A DNA stretch of 63,871 bases from Clostridia bacterium (GCA_017468425.1 JAFUIO010000011.1:1-63871); one strand, 5' to 3'. Shown: positions 1 through 12,805, numbered from the stretch's first letter. The notes: generated by a model from the sequence alone, not told the origin. A program made the numbers and translations.

Positions 1-141
1 AGCACTTTAAAATGCGAAATTGCGTGTGCAAGAAAAGGCGAAAACCACCGATAACGCTGTCGCGTATCGGTGGTTTTTAACGCATTATTGTGCCGTAAGT
101 TCACATTTTAAAGAAATACTTCCTTATGGGAACTCGGCGAA
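1..141. repeat. Structured intergenic repeat, left copy
   Basis: Bases 1-127 match, as a reverse complement, bases 63686-63812 at the other end of the window with only a few differences; weaker similarity continues to about 141. The core is a hairpin at about 40-78 whose arms read CCACCGATA and TATCGGTGG, flanked by A and T runs, so it could act as a terminator in either direction. It lies just downstream of the minus-strand operon that ends at 180. The copy probably continues to the left of the window. The open frame across it is shared by both copies but has no ribosome site and is not believed. Confidence 0.8.
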
Positions 142-179
142 ATCTGTCAGTTCTTTTTATCTGTTAAAGTGTTATTCTG

Positions 180-617
180 TTATATTTTATGATTTTTGCA
201 TTTGACAATTGCTTCGGTGATATCGGTAAGTACAAGGTCGCCGTGTTGGTTATATGCTTCAATTGTGACTTCAACAATGCCGTTTTTGGAACTTCGTTTT
301 GTAAGGTTGGTTACTGTCGCTTTGCCTGTCAAAACATCTTCAGCAAATACCGGTTTCAGCCACTCAATTTTAGTTGATTTGCCTGCAAGCAATTCTTCTC
401 CGAAAAAATCTACTTCAAGATATTTTGCCCATACAGCCATAAAAGACATAACACCCGGTGCAATAAGCTTTCCGAAATGTGTGCTTTTTGCATATTCCTC
501 GTCTGTGTGCAAAGGGATATTATCGTAATTCCTTGCAAAATCAAGCATTTTTTCTTTTTCAATTAAAGCAGGGGAGATGTCAACTGCCATTCCGATTTTA
601 ATATCGTCAAAATACAT
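180..617 (-). CDS. MaoC-like hotdog-fold (R)-enoyl-CoA hydratase family protein
   Basis: A 145-residue single hotdog domain of the MaoC/hydratase-2 type, which typically hydrates 2-enoyl thioesters to (R)-3-hydroxyacyl thioesters in the cytoplasm. Residues 32-37 (D-N-I-P-L-H) match the hydratase-2 signature with the presumed catalytic Asp32 and His37, although the usual Asn before Pro is Ile and the later H-G pair is P-G, so the substrate may be unusual. I start at 617, where an AGGTGAT ribosome site lies 4 bases upstream; the frame is open back to 926 but that stretch overlaps the upstream gene antiphase. It is 4 bases downstream of the DUF815 gene and is the last gene of the ilv-leu operon. 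Why a thioester hydratase sits there is not evident. Confidence 0.75.
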   Translation of the reverse strand: MYFDDIKIGMAVDISPALIEKEKMLDFARNYDNIPLHTDEEYAKSTHFGKLIAPGVMSFMAVWAKYLEVDFFGEELLAGKSTKIEWLKPVFAEDVLTGKATVTNLTKRSSKNGIVEVTIEAYNQHGDLVLTDITEAIVKCKNHKI

Positions 618-621
618 TTTA

Positions 622-1785
622 TCACCTCGATAATAAACTGTCAATAAACTGACGTGCAATACGGGCAGATCTTCCACCTCGTGATAAAGCAAATTGTTCT
701 GCTGACAGATCAATTTCATCTTCAGACATATTAATTCCGTTTTCTTCTGCCAGATGATGAACAATGTTAAGAAAAGTCTTTTTATCCGGCTTGAAAAAGG
801 ATACATGAATGCCGAAACGTTCAGATAATGAAACAAGCTCCTGAATGGTATCGTTGCGGTGAACATCGTCGCCTTCACGGTCAGAAAATTTCTCTTTGAT
901 AATATGTCTGCGGTTGCTTGTGGCATAAATTACAACATTATCTGATTTTGCTGTTACAGAGCCTTCAAGAACTGCTTTGAGAGCATTAAAGTTGTCGTCA
1001 TCTTTAAGAAATGACAGGTCATCAATAAACAATATAAACTTCAATGGATTTTCAGAAAGTTCATTGAGTATTTCAGGAATGGCGCGAAGCTGATCTTTTC
1101 GCAGTTCTACAATACGTAATCCGTCATTCCACAACGCGTTTGCGACTGCCTTTACTGCAGATGATTTGCCTGTGCCTGCATCGCCTGTTATGAGAATGTT
1201 TGCGGCAGGCTTACCTTCAAGCAAAGCTTTTGTGTTATCTATGATAATCTGCCTTTCTCGTTCATAGTCAACCAGGTGTGAAAGCTCCGTTTTGTCAGGA
1301 TTACGCACGGGAACAATTCTGTTCTGATCGTCTATATAAAACATACGGTTTTTTACATAAATACCGTAGCCGAATCGGCTGATGTTTTCGGCTCGGTGAA
1401 GGTATATGTTTTTTAATTGCAGTTTGGTGGTGGTAAAAGCGGGCAAAAAATCTGTATAATTAAGATCTTCGCAAAGTACATTCTGAGTCAGTTCTGCAAC
1501 CTCCTGCAGAATATCAAGTTCGGCTTCAAGCGATTGATACATATACCCGGGAACAGACTTACCCTTGCCCACTGTTCTGACATATACATTCTCGCTGTTC
1601 GTACAAAGCTCTTTTATGTGCTCGCCAAGATTTCCGCCGTTTGCGTTATATAGAGCCGCGACAAACTCGGCATAATATGAATTCTGCGGTTCATCAAGAT
1701 ATCTGAGCAGAGCAAACATCACAGGATCTTTCAGTATTTCTCTAAAAATGCATAATGTGTTAAGCTTATTTTTTAATTTTTTCAT
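622..1785 (-). CDS. DUF815-family AAA+ ATPase
   Basis: A 387-residue P-loop ATPase. The first about 190 residues are variable, followed by a Walker A loop at 201-209 (G-D-A-G-T-G-K-S-S), a Walker B at about 250-256 ending in I-D-D, and a sensor-1 segment I-Y-A-T-S-N-R at 287-292. This arrangement is typical of the DUF815 group, whose cellular role is not established. The gene starts 2 bases after the ilvD stop, so it is translated as part of the ilv-leu transcript although no link to branched-chain amino acid synthesis is known. The call to the ATPase fold is secure; the function is not. Confidence 0.8.
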   Translation of the reverse strand: MKKLKNKLNTLCIFREILKDPVMFALLRYLDEPQNSYYAEFVAALYNANGGNLGEHIKELCTNSENVYVRTVGKGKSVPGYMYQSLEAELDILQEVAELTQNVLCEDLNYTDFLPAFTTTKLQLKNIYLHRAENISRFGYGIYVKNRMFYIDDQNRIVPVRNPDKTELSHLVDYERERQIIIDNTKALLEGKPAANILITGDAGTGKSSAVKAVANALWNDGLRIVELRKDQLRAIPEILNELSENPLKFILFIDDLSFLKDDDNFNALKAVLEGSVTAKSDNVVIYATSNRRHIIKEKFSDREGDDVHRNDTIQELVSLSERFGIHVSFFKPDKKTFLNIVHHLAEENGINMSEDEIDLSAEQFALSRGGRSARIARQFIDSLLSR

Positions 1786-1786
1786 A

Positions 1787-3442
1787 TTAATTCAGAATTG
1801 CACCTGTTGCACCGCCTGAAACAAGAGAAGCATATCTTTTAAGATATCCTGAAAGCTCTTTTTTCTTCGGCACAAAATTTTTCATACGTTCATTCAGCTC
1901 GTCTTCAGGGACTTTCAGTTCAATAGTGTTTTCGGGGATGTTGATGCTTATTATATCTCCGTTTTCAACAATGCCTATAACACCGCCTGATGCAGCTTCT
2001 GGAGTAACGTGGCCTACGCAGGCACCTCTTGTAGCACCGCTGAAACGTCCGTCTGTGATAAGTGCCACGCTCTCGCCAAGTCCCATTCCCATAATGGCGG
2101 AAGTAGGATTGAGCATTTCGCGCATACCCGGACCGCCTTTCGGACCTTCGTAACGGATAACAACAACATCACCTGCAACGATTTCACCACCGTTTATAGC
2201 TTTTTGTGCTTCTTCTTCACTGTCAAACACCTTTGCAGGACCTTCGTGAACAAGCATTTTTTCGCTGACGGCAGAACGCTTTACAACACTGCCTTCAGGA
2301 GCAAGGTTGCCTTTCAGAACTGCGATACCTCCCGTTTCGCTGAATGGGTTTTCTATAGGACGGATAATATTATAATCGAGATTTACTGAATTTTCAATAT
2401 TTTCGCCCATAGTTTTTCCGCTGACTGTCATACAGTCAAGATTCAGAAGATTTTTCTTTGAAAGCTCTTTCATTACGGCATAAACTCCGCCGGCCTCGTC
2501 AAGCTCTTCCATGTAAGTTCTGCCTGCAGGTGCAAGGTGGCAGAGGTTAGGTGTTTTTGCACTCATTTCATTTGCGATGTCAAGGCTCAGTTCAACTCCG
2601 CATTCGTGTGCAATAGCGGGAAGATGGAGCATACTGTTTGTTGAACAACCAAGAGCCATATCAACTGTAAGGGCATTCATAAGTGCTTCTTTTGTCATAA
2701 TATCACGAGGACAGATATTTTTTCTGACCAAATCCATAACTGCCATACCGGCTCTCTTTGCAAGCTCAAGCCTTGCAGAATAAACTGCAGGAATTGTACC
2801 GTTGCCCTTAAGACCCATACCAAGTGCTTCTGTAAGGCAGTTCATTGAATTCGCCGTGTACATACCTGAGCATGAGCCACAGGTAGGACAAGTTTTTCTT
2901 TCGTATTCATTAAGCTTTTCTTCGTCAATTTTTCCTGCGGAGAAAGCACCTACGGCTTCAAACATACTTGAAAGGCTTGTCTTTTTTCCTTCAACCTTAC
3001 CTGCAAGCATAGGACCGCCGCTGACAAAAACCGTAGGTATATTCACCCTTGCTGCAGCCATAAGAAGACCGGGTACATTCTTGTCGCAGTTAGGCACCAT
3101 CACAAGTCCGTCAAAGCCGTGTGCAAGAGCCATTGCCTCGGTGGAATCTGCAATAAGGTCACGGGTGACAAGGGAATATTTCATTCCCTTGTGTCCCATA
3201 GCAATTCCGTCACAGACTGCGATTGCAGGAAAAACAATGGGTGTTCCGCCTGCCATTGCAACACCAAGCTTTACCGCGTCAACTATTTTGTCAAGATTCA
3301 TATGTCCCGGCACAATCTCGTTATATGAACTGACAATACCGATAAGCGGTCGTGATTGTTCTTCTTCCGTTAAGCCCAAAGCGTGAAACAGACTGCGGTG
3401 AGGTGCGTTCTGAACACCACAGACTACATTTTCTTTTGACAT
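1787..3442 (-). CDS. ilvD: Dihydroxy-acid dehydratase
   Basis: A 551-residue cytosolic enzyme that dehydrates 2,3-dihydroxy-isovalerate and -methylvalerate to the 2-keto acids leading to valine and isoleucine. Three expected iron-sulfur ligands are visible: Cys77 (A-V-C-D-G), Cys119 (N-C-D-K) and Cys191 (G-S-C-S-G). The segment around residue 45 reads V-P-G-H rather than P-C-N, which resembles E. coli IlvD with an oxygen-sensitive [4Fe-4S] cluster, as expected of an anaerobe. Length is normal for the family. The start has a GGAGAAA ribosome site. It follows ilvC by 15 bases and is part of the T-box-controlled operon. Confidence 0.97.
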   Translation of the reverse strand: MSKENVVCGVQNAPHRSLFHALGLTEEEQSRPLIGIVSSYNEIVPGHMNLDKIVDAVKLGVAMAGGTPIVFPAIAVCDGIAMGHKGMKYSLVTRDLIADSTEAMALAHGFDGLVMVPNCDKNVPGLLMAAARVNIPTVFVSGGPMLAGKVEGKKTSLSSMFEAVGAFSAGKIDEEKLNEYERKTCPTCGSCSGMYTANSMNCLTEALGMGLKGNGTIPAVYSARLELAKRAGMAVMDLVRKNICPRDIMTKEALMNALTVDMALGCSTNSMLHLPAIAHECGVELSLDIANEMSAKTPNLCHLAPAGRTYMEELDEAGGVYAVMKELSKKNLLNLDCMTVSGKTMGENIENSVNLDYNIIRPIENPFSETGGIAVLKGNLAPEGSVVKRSAVSEKMLVHEGPAKVFDSEEEAQKAINGGEIVAGDVVVIRYEGPKGGPGMREMLNPTSAIMGMGLGESVALITDGRFSGATRGACVGHVTPEAASGGVIGIVENGDIISINIPENTIELKVPEDELNERMKNFVPKKKELSGYLKRYASLVSGGATGAILN

Positions 3443-3457
3443 AGAAATTTCTCCTTA

Positions 3458-4997
<1,540 letters not shown>

Positions 4998-5001
<4 letters not shown>

Positions 5002-6671
5002 TGTTCTGCCTCCAATTCAACTATAATATCGTCCATACTTCCGCCCGGCGGTAACATAGGAAGAACGAACTCGTCTTTGTCAATTCTGCAATCTACAATA
5101 TACGGTCCGTCAGACTTGAATGCTCTTGCAAGTGCATTGTCAAGCTCTTCTACTGTTTCTGCTTTTTCACCGTCTGCACCGAAAGCACGTGCCAGAGCGG
5201 GGAAATCAGTTTTTCTGCCTAATACGGTGTTTGAATAATGCTTGTTATAAAACAAGGTCTGCCATTGCCTTACCATGCCGAGAACACCGTTATTCATAAT
5301 GAGAATAACCAAAGGCACATTGTATGTTACCGCAGTTGCAAGCTCCTGCAAACACATTCCGAAGCTTCCGTCACCTGTTACGAGAACACTTCTTTCTTCT
5401 GTGCCGAAAGCAGCACCAATTGCAGCACCGAAGCCGAAGCCCATTGTGCCAAGACCACCGCTTGAAACAAATCTGCGAGGCGTTCTGAATTTAAGATACT
5501 GTGCAGACCACATCTGATGCTGACCTACGTCTGTACATACTGCAGTGTTTTCACCCAGATATTTGTTGAGAGTATTAATTGCATTTCTCGGTGTAAGGCT
5601 TTCTCTTTTATCAAGGTGATTTTCTTCTTCCCTTCTGAAAGAATCAACCTTTTCTGCCCATTCATTTTTCTGACTTTCTTTAATTAAAGGCAGAAGCTTC
5701 TGCAGAGTAAGTTTCACATCTCCGCGGAGTGAACAGACTTCTTTTACTGTTTTTGATAACTCTGAACCGTCAACATCAATGTGTATAATTTTTGCACCTG
5801 TTGCAAATTTTTCGCGGTTTCCTGTTACTCTGTCGTTAAAACGCACACCAAGGGATACAATAAGGTCTGCGTTGTGCATTGCCATGGAAGAAGCGAAATG
5901 TCCGTGCATTCCCTGCATACCTAAAAACTTCGGATGGTCCGTAGGTACACCTGAAAGTCCCATAAGTGAGCATCCTATAGGTGCATCAATTTTTTCTGAT
6001 AAGGATAACATTTCTTCTTTTGCGTTTGCTGTTATCAGTCCGCCGCCGAAATAGATAAAAGGTCTTTCAGCTTTGTTTATAAATTCTGCAGCTTCTTCAA
6101 TTCTTGAAGCTTTGGCAGGAGAGGGGGTTTCCGGTTGCACAGGGCTTTCTTCTGTGTATTCACATTTTGCTGTCTGAACATCTTTCGGTACATCGATGAG
6201 CACCGGTCCCGGTCTTCCTGACTTTGCAAGCTTAAATGCTTCGCGGATAGTGTCTGCCAATTCTGTAACATCGCTTACAAAATAATTGTGCTTTGTAATG
6301 GGAAGAGTAACGCCTGTAATATCAATTTCCTGAAAGCTGTCAGAGCCTATCTGTGTTGTGGAAACGTTTCCGCATATTGCAACCAGGGGGATTGAATCAA
6401 GGTAAGCCGTAGCAATGCCTGTTACAAGGTTTGTAGCACCTGGGCCTGATGTGGAAATTACAACTCCCACCTTGCCTGTTGTACGTGCATAACCGTCTGC
6501 TGCGTGGGCAGCGCCCTGCTCGTGAGCCGTTAAAATATGTTTTATTTCTTTTTCGTGAGTATAAAGGCTGTCATATACATTCAGGATTTGTCCTCCGGGA
6601 TATCCGAAAACTGTATCGCAGCCTTGTTCAATTAATGTTTTTACAAGTATATCTGCGCCTGAAAGGAGCAT
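4998..6671 (-). CDS. ilvB: Acetolactate synthase large (catalytic) subunit
   Basis: A 557-residue thiamine-diphosphate enzyme that condenses pyruvate with pyruvate or 2-ketobutyrate. Visible are the cofactor-activating Glu in H-E-Q-G-A-A-H near residue 51, and the G-D-G-S motif ending in N-N that binds ThDP and magnesium in the C-terminal third. I use the ATG at 6671, which is 8 bases after an AGGGAG site; an in-frame GTG at 6680 overlapping the leuB stop is the alternative. It lies between leuB and ilvN. Confidence 0.96.
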
Positions 6672-6676
6672 AATTC

Positions 6677-7744
6677 TCACTCCCTTTTAAGATTTTTTGC
6701 AATAAATTCACCGCATTCACTGCAACCTACCTGCGTCTTACCTTCGCTCATAATGTCTGCTGTACGCAAGTCTGCATCAAGAAACGCTGACACTGCATTT
6801 TCAATTGCATCTGCTTCTTTTCCCATATCAAAGCTGTATCTGAGCATCATTGCAGCAGAGAGAATTGTACCGATAGGGTTTGCAATATTTTTACCTGCAA
6901 TGTCAGGTGCAGAGCCGTGTATTGGCTCGTAAAGACCGCAGGAGGTTGCGCCGAGGCTTGAAGACGGAATCATACCGATTGAGCCTGTAATCATAGATGC
7001 CTCATCTGAAAGAATGTCGCCGAACATATTCTCCGTTACGATAACATCAAACTGTGCAGGATTTTTTACAATCTGCATTGCACAGTTGTCAACAAGCATA
7101 TCGGAAAGCTCAACATCAGTGTATTCTTCCGCCAGACGGTGCATAACTTTTTTCCAAAGACGGCTTGAATCAAGAACATTGCTCTTTTCAACGGAGCAGA
7201 GTTTTTTATTTCTCTTTCTTGCAGTTTCAAAACCGATTCTGCCGATTCTTTCAATTTCCGATTCGGAGTAAGAAAGAACATCTGTTGCGGTGTCATCAAC
7301 TGTTTTATGTTCACCGAAATAAATTCCGCCGATAAGTTCACGTACAATAATAAAATCAATGCCTTTTTCTACAATTTCTTTTCTGAGAGGGGAGGCATCA
7401 GACAGTTGCTTCCAGATTTTTGCAGGTCGGTTGTTGGAATATACACCCATTCCTGCACGAAGGCGGAGCAGACCTTTTTCAGGTCTTTTGTCGCCGGGAA
7501 CATTGTTCCATTTTTCACCGCCTACTGCACCTAAAAGCACACTGTCGGATTTGAGACATTTCTGAAGCTCACTTTCGGGAAGGGGGTCACCGTATTTATC
7601 AATAGCACATCCGCCCATATCCACATCGGTATAATTAAATGTGTGACCGAAAATTTCGCCTACTTTATCAAGAACCTTCAGTGCTTCTGCCACAATTTCA
7701 GGACCTATTCCGTCGCCGCGGATAACTGCAATATTTTTAGTCAT
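6677..7744 (-). CDS. leuB: 3-isopropylmalate dehydrogenase
   Basis: A 355-residue NAD-dependent decarboxylating dehydrogenase of leucine synthesis. It starts with the typical [12 protein letters not shown] segment and contains the substrate-binding arginines, the D-N-C-A-M-Q segment and the metal-binding G-D-I-L-S-D-E aspartates. The C-terminal [13 protein letters not shown] nucleotide-binding segment is complete. Its start lies 8 bases inside leuD, so translation is likely coupled. Confidence 0.97.
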   Translation of the reverse strand: MTKNIAVIRGDGIGPEIVAEALKVLDKVGEIFGHTFNYTDVDMGGCAIDKYGDPLPESELQKCLKSDSVLLGAVGGEKWNNVPGDKRPEKGLLRLRAGMGVYSNNRPAKIWKQLSDASPLRKEIVEKGIDFIIVRELIGGIYFGEHKTVDDTATDVLSYSESEIERIGRIGFETARKRNKKLCSVEKSNVLDSSRLWKKVMHRLAEEYTDVELSDMLVDNCAMQIVKNPAQFDVIVTENMFGDILSDEASMITGSIGMIPSSSLGATSCGLYEPIHGSAPDIAGKNIANPIGTILSAAMMLRYSFDMGKEADAIENAVSAFLDADLRTADIMSEGKTQVGCSECGEFIAKNLKRE

Positions 7745-8234
7745 TTTTTTCGCCTTCTTTCAGGGACTTAAGAAGTCCGCCGTTTTTTATAATATTCTGA
7801 ATGAATGGAGGGAACGGCTGGGCTTTGTATGTTTTGCCTGTGGTAATGTCTGTAATAATACCTGTGTCAAAATCTACATTTACTTCGTCGTTTGCTTTGA
7901 TTTCTTCTGCTGCTTCTTCACATTCAAGAATGGGAAGTCCGATGTTTATTGCGTTGCGGTAAAAAATTCTTGCAAAGCTTTTTGCAATTACGCAACCTGT
8001 GCCGCAGGTTTTTATAACAAGGGGAGCGTGTTCACGGGATGAACCGCAACCGAAATTCCAACCTGCAACCATAACATCTCCGATTTTTACGTTTTTCACA
8101 AATTCTGTATCAATATCTTCCATGCAGTGGAGTGAAAGCTCTTTTGCATCAGGAGTGTTAAGGTAACGTGCAGGGATAATAACATCTGTGTCCACATTAT
8201 CGGGATATTTGAAAACTTTACCTTGTGTATTCAT
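7737..8234 (-). CDS. leuD: 3-isopropylmalate dehydratase small subunit
   Basis: A 165-residue swivel-domain subunit that combines with LeuC. The substrate-binding loop [12 protein letters not shown] is present near residue 60. The short length is that of the archaeal/clostridial LeuD form, not the about 200-residue enterobacterial one. It begins 2 bases after the leuC stop and overlaps leuB by 8 bases. Confidence 0.96.
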   Translation of the reverse strand: MNTQGKVFKYPDNVDTDVIIPARYLNTPDAKELSLHCMEDIDTEFVKNVKIGDVMVAGWNFGCGSSREHAPLVIKTCGTGCVIAKSFARIFYRNAINIGLPILECEEAAEEIKANDEVNVDFDTGIITDITTGKTYKAQPFPPFIQNIIKNGGLLKSLKEGEKND

Positions 8235-8236
8235 TT

Positions 8237-9496
8237 TTATGCCTCCTTGTATTCAGTGATGTAGCCTGTCAATGCACTTGCAGTGGCGGTGTGAGGAGAT
8301 GCAAGGTAAACTTCACTTTCTACATGCCCCATACGTCCTACAAAGTTGCGGTTTGTTGTGGCAATACATTTTTCGCCTGCTGCTAAAATTCCCATGTAAC
8401 CGCCAAGGCAAGGACCGCAGGTGGGTGTTGATACAATAGCCCCTGCATCAATAAATGCGGTATACCATCCTCTTTCCACACATTCGCGGAGAATCTGCAT
8501 TGTGCCGGGAATAATAATGCATCTCACACCATCTGCAACCTTTTTACCGTTCAGAATTTTGTATGCTGTTTCCATATCTTCCATTCTGCCGTTTGTACAA
8601 GAGCCGATAACAACCTGGTCGATTTTAATTGAGCCGAGTTCATTTGCAGGATGCGTATTTTCAGGAAGATGCGGACAAGCAACAACGGGTACAATTTTGC
8701 TTAAATCTATGTCAATTTCCTTTTCGTATTCTGCATCTTCATCTGCTTCAAAAATAACAGGCTTTCTTTCGCATCGGTCTTTCATATATTCTTTTGTAAC
8801 CTCGTCAACAGGGAAAATGCCGTTTTTTGCACCTGCTTCAATTGCCATATTGCATATGCAAAGTCTGTCATCCATTGAAAGATTTTTAACTCCGTCACCT
8901 GTAAATTCCATACTCTTGTAAAGTGCACCGTCAACACCGATTTTGCCGATAATTGTGAGAATCACATCTTTACCGCTGCAGTTTGACGGAAGCTTACCCG
9001 TAAGATTGAATTTAATCGCCGATGGTACTTTGAACCAAGCCATGCTTGTTGCCATACCTGCTGCCATATCTGTTGAGCCCACACCCGTTGAAAAAGCACC
9101 TAAAGCACCGTAAGTACAGGTGTGGCTGTCTGCACCGATAATGCAGTCGCCTGCAGTTACAACGCCTTGCTCGGGGAGAAGTGCGTGTTCAATGCCCATT
9201 TTGCCTACATCGTAAAAATGACTTACGCAATGTGAACACGCAAATTCACGGCAAGTTTTTGACTGTTCAGCTGCTTTTATATCTTTGTTCGGGACAAAGT
9301 GGTCAAGGACAATTGCTACCTTATCTTTATCAAAAACTTTTTCAAATCCTGCTTTTTTAAATTCATTTACCGCAACGGGAGTTGTAATATCATTACCGAG
9401 AACAATGTCAAGTTTTGCATTTATCAGTTGCCCTGCTACCACAGTGTCAAGTCCTGCGTGATGAGCAAGGATTTTTTGTGTTAAAGTCATTCCCAT
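8237..9496 (-). CDS. leuC: 3-isopropylmalate dehydratase large subunit
   Basis: A 419-residue aconitase-superfamily subunit that isomerises 2- to 3-isopropylmalate. The three [4Fe-4S] cysteines are visible in G-S-C-T-N-G-R and C-G-P-C-L-G-G. Length fits the about 420-residue LeuC class found with the short LeuD. I take the ATG at 9496 because the AGGAG site lies 9 bases upstream; a TTG at 9505 sits almost on top of that site and is unlikely. The ribosome site overlaps the last codons of leuA. Confidence 0.96.
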   Translation of the reverse strand: MGMTLTQKILAHHAGLDTVVAGQLINAKLDIVLGNDITTPVAVNEFKKAGFEKVFDKDKVAIVLDHFVPNKDIKAAEQSKTCREFACSHCVSHFYDVGKMGIEHALLPEQGVVTAGDCIIGADSHTCTYGALGAFSTGVGSTDMAAGMATSMAWFKVPSAIKFNLTGKLPSNCSGKDVILTIIGKIGVDGALYKSMEFTGDGVKNLSMDDRLCICNMAIEAGAKNGIFPVDEVTKEYMKDRCERKPVIFEADEDAEYEKEIDIDLSKIVPVVACPHLPENTHPANELGSIKIDQVVIGSCTNGRMEDMETAYKILNGKKVADGVRCIIIPGTMQILRECVERGWYTAFIDAGAIVSTPTCGPCLGGYMGILAAGEKCIATTNRNFVGRMGHVESEVYLASPHTATASALTGYITEYKEA

Positions 9497-9501
9497 TACT
9501 T

Positions 9502-11172
9502 TCAATCTCCTTTTGTCATATTGTGGAATGCACTCAGAAGTGCATTTGTACTGGCTTTGATAACGTCTGTGTCTGTACCCGCACCCCAGAACATTCTGCC
9601 GTCTTCTGTTTCAAGGCCGATATAAGAAGCGGCAACGCTGTGAGAGCCCTGTCCCTGCATACTGTGCTGAGTGAAAACCTGCAGAGTATATTCTTTTTCT
9701 GTGTATGCTTTGAGTGCATTGTTTACGGCACTCAAATGTCCGTTACCTTCTGCTTCAAGGTCAGTATCTTCTCCATTCTGAGAGAATGTGATTTCGATTT
9801 TAACTGTATCGTTTTCACGCATAAAATCAAAATATGAAATGGAAATTGGCGTTTCATCATAGAGATAATTTGCCTTAAAAATTTCAAAAACTTCATCTGC
9901 TTTAAGCTCTCTGTGCTCTGTGTCTGAAATGTGTTTGCAGAGATAACTTAAATTCTCACCCATGCCTTTCGGGAGAATGTAGCCGTAATTCTGCTCTATA
10001 ATGTAACCGATACCACCCTTACCGCTTTGTGAATTTACTCTTATAACATCGGCGTCATAAGTTCTGTTTATATCGTGCGGGTCAATGGGAATATAGGGCA
10101 CATTCCATTGGTGAAGTTTCTTCTTTTGTCTGAACTTCATTCCTTTTGCGATTGCATCCTGATGACTGCCTGAAAATGCCGCAAAAACAAGAGAACCTGC
10201 ATAAGGTGAACGCTCATAAACGTGCATTCTTGTGCATCGCTCGTAGGTTTCAACGAGCCTTGGCATATCGGATAAATCAAGCTTGGGGTCAACTCCGTGA
10301 GAATACATATTCATAGCAAGTGTTACTATGTCAACATTACCTGTTCTTTCACCATTGCCGAAAAGTGTTCCCTCAACTCTGTCTGCTCCTGCAAGGAGTG
10401 CAAGCTCTGTATCAGCAACGCCTGTGCCGCGGTCATTGTGAGGATGAAGCGAAATTGTCACGTGTTCTCTGTATTTCAGGTTTTCGCTCATGTATTCAAC
10501 CTGACTTGCATAAACGTGAGGCAAGCTCATTTCAACCGTTACGGGAAGATTTATGATGACATTGTTTTCTTCGCTCGGCTCTAAAACATCAAGCACCGCG
10601 TTGCATACTTCAAGTGCATATTCAGGCTCTGTTCCCGTAAAAGATTCGGGAGAATATTCAAAGCGGAAATTGCCCTCATATTCGTCGGCTAACTTCTTTA
10701 CAAGCTTTGCACCGTCAACTGCAATTTTCTTGATTTCTTCCTTTGATTTTTTGAAAACCTGCTCACGCTGTGCAACGCTTACTGAATTGTAAAAATGAAT
10801 TATTGCACAAGGTGCACCTTTGCAGGCGTCGAAGGTTTTGCGGATAATATGTTCTCTGCACTGTGTCAGCACCTGAACGGTAACATCATCGGGAATCATA
10901 TTATTATCAATAAGTGTTCTTAAAAATTCATATTCCGTTTCACTTGCAGCAGGGAAGCCTACTTCGATTTCCTTGAAGCCTACTTCAAGAAGTAATTTGT
11001 AATATTCAAGCTTTTCTTCAAGGCTCATGGGAATCACAAGGCTCTGATTTCCGTCACGCATATCAACGCTGCACCATACAGGCGGTTTTTCGATATGGTC
11101 TTTATTTACCCATTTGTTATATTTTTTATCTACCGGGAAATATCCCACTCGGTATTTACTTGAATCCATCAT
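9502..11172 (-). CDS. leuA: 2-isopropylmalate synthase, LeuA2-type
   Basis: A 556-residue enzyme joining acetyl-CoA and 2-ketoisovalerate, the first leucine-specific step. The DRE-TIM signature appears as D-M-R-D-G-N-Q-S near residue 40 and the metal ligands as H-P-H-N-D-R-G. The C-terminal about 130 residues form the LeuA dimer domain for leucine feedback. The N-terminal extension and insertions mark the longer LeuA2 subgroup (like the actinobacterial type), not the E. coli type. The ATG at 11172 is 8 bases after GGAG; a GTG at 11181 overlapping the ridA stop is the alternative. Confidence 0.95.
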   Translation of the reverse strand: MMDSSKYRVGYFPVDKKYNKWVNKDHIEKPPVWCSVDMRDGNQSLVIPMSLEEKLEYYKLLLEVGFKEIEVGFPAASETEYEFLRTLIDNNMIPDDVTVQVLTQCREHIIRKTFDACKGAPCAIIHFYNSVSVAQREQVFKKSKEEIKKIAVDGAKLVKKLADEYEGNFRFEYSPESFTGTEPEYALEVCNAVLDVLEPSEENNVIINLPVTVEMSLPHVYASQVEYMSENLKYREHVTISLHPHNDRGTGVADTELALLAGADRVEGTLFGNGERTGNVDIVTLAMNMYSHGVDPKLDLSDMPRLVETYERCTRMHVYERSPYAGSLVFAAFSGSHQDAIAKGMKFRQKKKLHQWNVPYIPIDPHDINRTYDADVIRVNSQSGKGGIGYIIEQNYGYILPKGMGENLSYLCKHISDTEHRELKADEVFEIFKANYLYDETPISISYFDFMRENDTVKIEITFSQNGEDTDLEAEGNGHLSAVNNALKAYTEKEYTLQVFTQHSMQGQGSHSVAASYIGLETEDGRMFWGAGTDTDVIKASTNALLSAFHNMTKGD

Positions 11173-11177
11173 GATTT

Positions 11178-11555
11178 TCACTCCATTTCTGCTACTGCTT
11201 CAACTTCCACCAAAGCGCCTTTGGGAAGTTCTTTTACTGCCACACAGGAGCGTGCAGGCTTGCCTGTGAAATACTCTGCATAAACTGCGTTGAATTCAGC
11301 AAAGTCAGCCATTTCACTCAGGAAACATACTGTCTTTACAACCTTCTGGAGAGATGAACCTGATTCTTCTAAAACGGCTTTTAAGTTTTTGCAGACTCTG
11401 TGTGTCTGCTCTGTAATGTTGTTACCTTCAAGTACACCTGTTTCGGGATTAAGGGGAATCTGCCCTGAGGTGAAAACGAGATTTCCCACTACCATACCCT
11501 GAGAATAAGGTCCGATTGCCTCAGGTGCGTTTTTTGTATATACTTTCTGACTCAT
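11178..11555 (-). CDS. ridA: RidA-family enamine/imine deaminase
   Basis: A 125-residue YjgF/YER057c/UK114 protein. RidA hydrolyses the reactive enamine and imine intermediates released by PLP enzymes such as threonine dehydratase. The signature G-P-Y-S-Q-G is at the N-terminus, followed by F-T-S-G-Q-I-P, and the substrate-binding arginine is in P-A-R-S-C-V. Its position directly after ilvA in the same transcript fits that role exactly. The ATG at 11555 is 8 bases after AAAGGAG, which itself overlaps the end of ilvA. Confidence 0.94.
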   Translation of the reverse strand: MSQKVYTKNAPEAIGPYSQGMVVGNLVFTSGQIPLNPETGVLEGNNITEQTHRVCKNLKAVLEESGSSLQKVVKTVCFLSEMADFAEFNAVYAEYFTGKPARSCVAVKELPKGALVEVEAVAEME

Positions 11556-11568
11556 AATAATTTCTCCT

Positions 11569-12765
11569 TTATTCAACTAACTTAAAGCCTTCGCTACGAA
11601 GTGCCTGTTTGATTTCCATAACGTGTTCATAGTTTCGTGTTTCCATTACGATTCTCAGATAACATCCGTTTACACTTTCTGTGCTTCCTGCTCTTTCATG
11701 GTGAACGCTTGTAACGTTACCTCCGCAGTCTGCAATAATTCTTGAAACATCTTTAAGCTGCCCGGGTTTATCCATAAGTTCAAGCAGCAGGCTTGATGAA
11801 CGGCCTGATTTCATAAGACCTCTTTCAATTACACGTGAAAGACTTGTTACATCAATGTTTCCGCCTGAAACTATTGCCACAACTCTTTTGCCTTTCAGGT
11901 TGAATTTATCAAACATCACTGCCGCTACTGCTGCTGCACCTGCACCTTCTGCAATCATTTTCTGTTTTTCAATGAGAGTGAGAATTGCACTTGCAACCTC
12001 ATCATCACTTACCAATGCAATTTCATCAACATATTCTTTAACAAATTTATAAGTGTTTTCACCGGGCTGTTTGACTGCGATACCGTCTGCGATAGTAGAA
12101 ACTGATTGAAGACATTCAATTTCTCCGTCTTTAATTGAGTTATACATACTCGGTGCACCTGCCACCTGAACACCGTAAACTTTAACTGAAGGCCTTATCT
12201 GCTTTACTGTGTAGGCAATTCCTGAAATCAGTCCGCCGCCACCGACAGGAACAACGATAGCATCAACATCGTCAAGTTCATTCAACACTTCAAGAGCAAT
12301 TGTTCCCTGACCTGCAATAACATTTTCATCATCAAAAGGATGCACAAATGTGTAGCCTTCTTTTTCTTTCAGTTCAAGGGATTTTTGGTAGGCATCATCG
12401 TAGCACCCTTCCACAAGGCACACATCTGCACCGTAACCTTTTGTGGCTTCCACTTTTGAAATAGGTGCTGTGTCAGGCAGACAGATTAAAGATTTTATAC
12501 CGTTTTTTGTTGCCGCCAGAGCAACGCCCTGTGCGTGGTTTCCTGCAGAGCAGGCGATTACGCCTTTTTCTTTTTCTTCATCAGACAGCATTGCAATTTT
12601 GTATGCTGAGCCTCTTACCTTGAAGGACCCTGTAATCTGTAGGTTTTCAGGTTTCAGGTATAGTTCACATTTGTCAGCCACGCCATAGGCACGGACAAGA
12701 TTTGTTTCACGGATAATGTTTTTCAGCACCGTCTGTGCGTTAAAAACTTTGTCGAGAGTTAACAT
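11569..12765 (-). CDS. ilvA: Threonine ammonia-lyase with C-terminal ACT-like domain
   Basis: A 398-residue PLP enzyme making 2-ketobutyrate from threonine, the entry to isoleucine. The PLP lysine lies in T-G-S-F-K-V-R-G near residue 50, and the phosphate-binding loop G-G-G-G-L is present. The last about 75 residues look like a single ACT domain. This is the roughly 400-residue medium form, not the 510-residue E. coli IlvA with two ACT-like domains. I prefer the ATG at 12765, seven bases after AAAGGTGG; an ATG at 12771 is too close to that site. It is the first gene behind the tandem T-box leader. Confidence 0.94.
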   Translation of the reverse strand: MLTLDKVFNAQTVLKNIIRETNLVRAYGVADKCELYLKPENLQITGSFKVRGSAYKIAMLSDEEKEKGVIACSAGNHAQGVALAATKNGIKSLICLPDTAPISKVEATKGYGADVCLVEGCYDDAYQKSLELKEKEGYTFVHPFDDENVIAGQGTIALEVLNELDDVDAIVVPVGGGGLISGIAYTVKQIRPSVKVYGVQVAGAPSMYNSIKDGEIECLQSVSTIADGIAVKQPGENTYKFVKEYVDEIALVSDDEVASAILTLIEKQKMIAEGAGAAAVAAVMFDKFNLKGKRVVAIVSGGNIDVTSLSRVIERGLMKSGRSSSLLLELMDKPGQLKDVSRIIADCGGNVTSVHHERAGSTESVNGCYLRIVMETRNYEHVMEIKQALRSEGFKLVE

Positions 12766-12805
12766 TTTCATTCCACCTTTCAGAAAATCTTATGCTTCAA
12801 GGCAA

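Noticed and set aside
20..205. 61-codon open frame in the left repeat, similar to a 60-codon frame at 63611-63793
   Set aside because: The similarity comes from the repeat DNA itself; there is no ribosome site, the frame runs through a hairpin, and the two frames differ at their ends.
618..926. N-terminal extension of the MaoC-like gene
   Set aside because: It overlaps the DUF815 gene in another frame, has no family similarity, and a strong ribosome site precedes the ATG at 617.
2802..3386. 194-codon plus-strand frame opposite ilvD
   Set aside because: It is antisense to a clearly real ilvD with conserved motifs, and has no domain or ribosome site.
8421..8921. 166-codon plus-strand frame opposite leuC
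   Set aside because: Shadow of the conserved leuC coding strand with no recognisable protein features.
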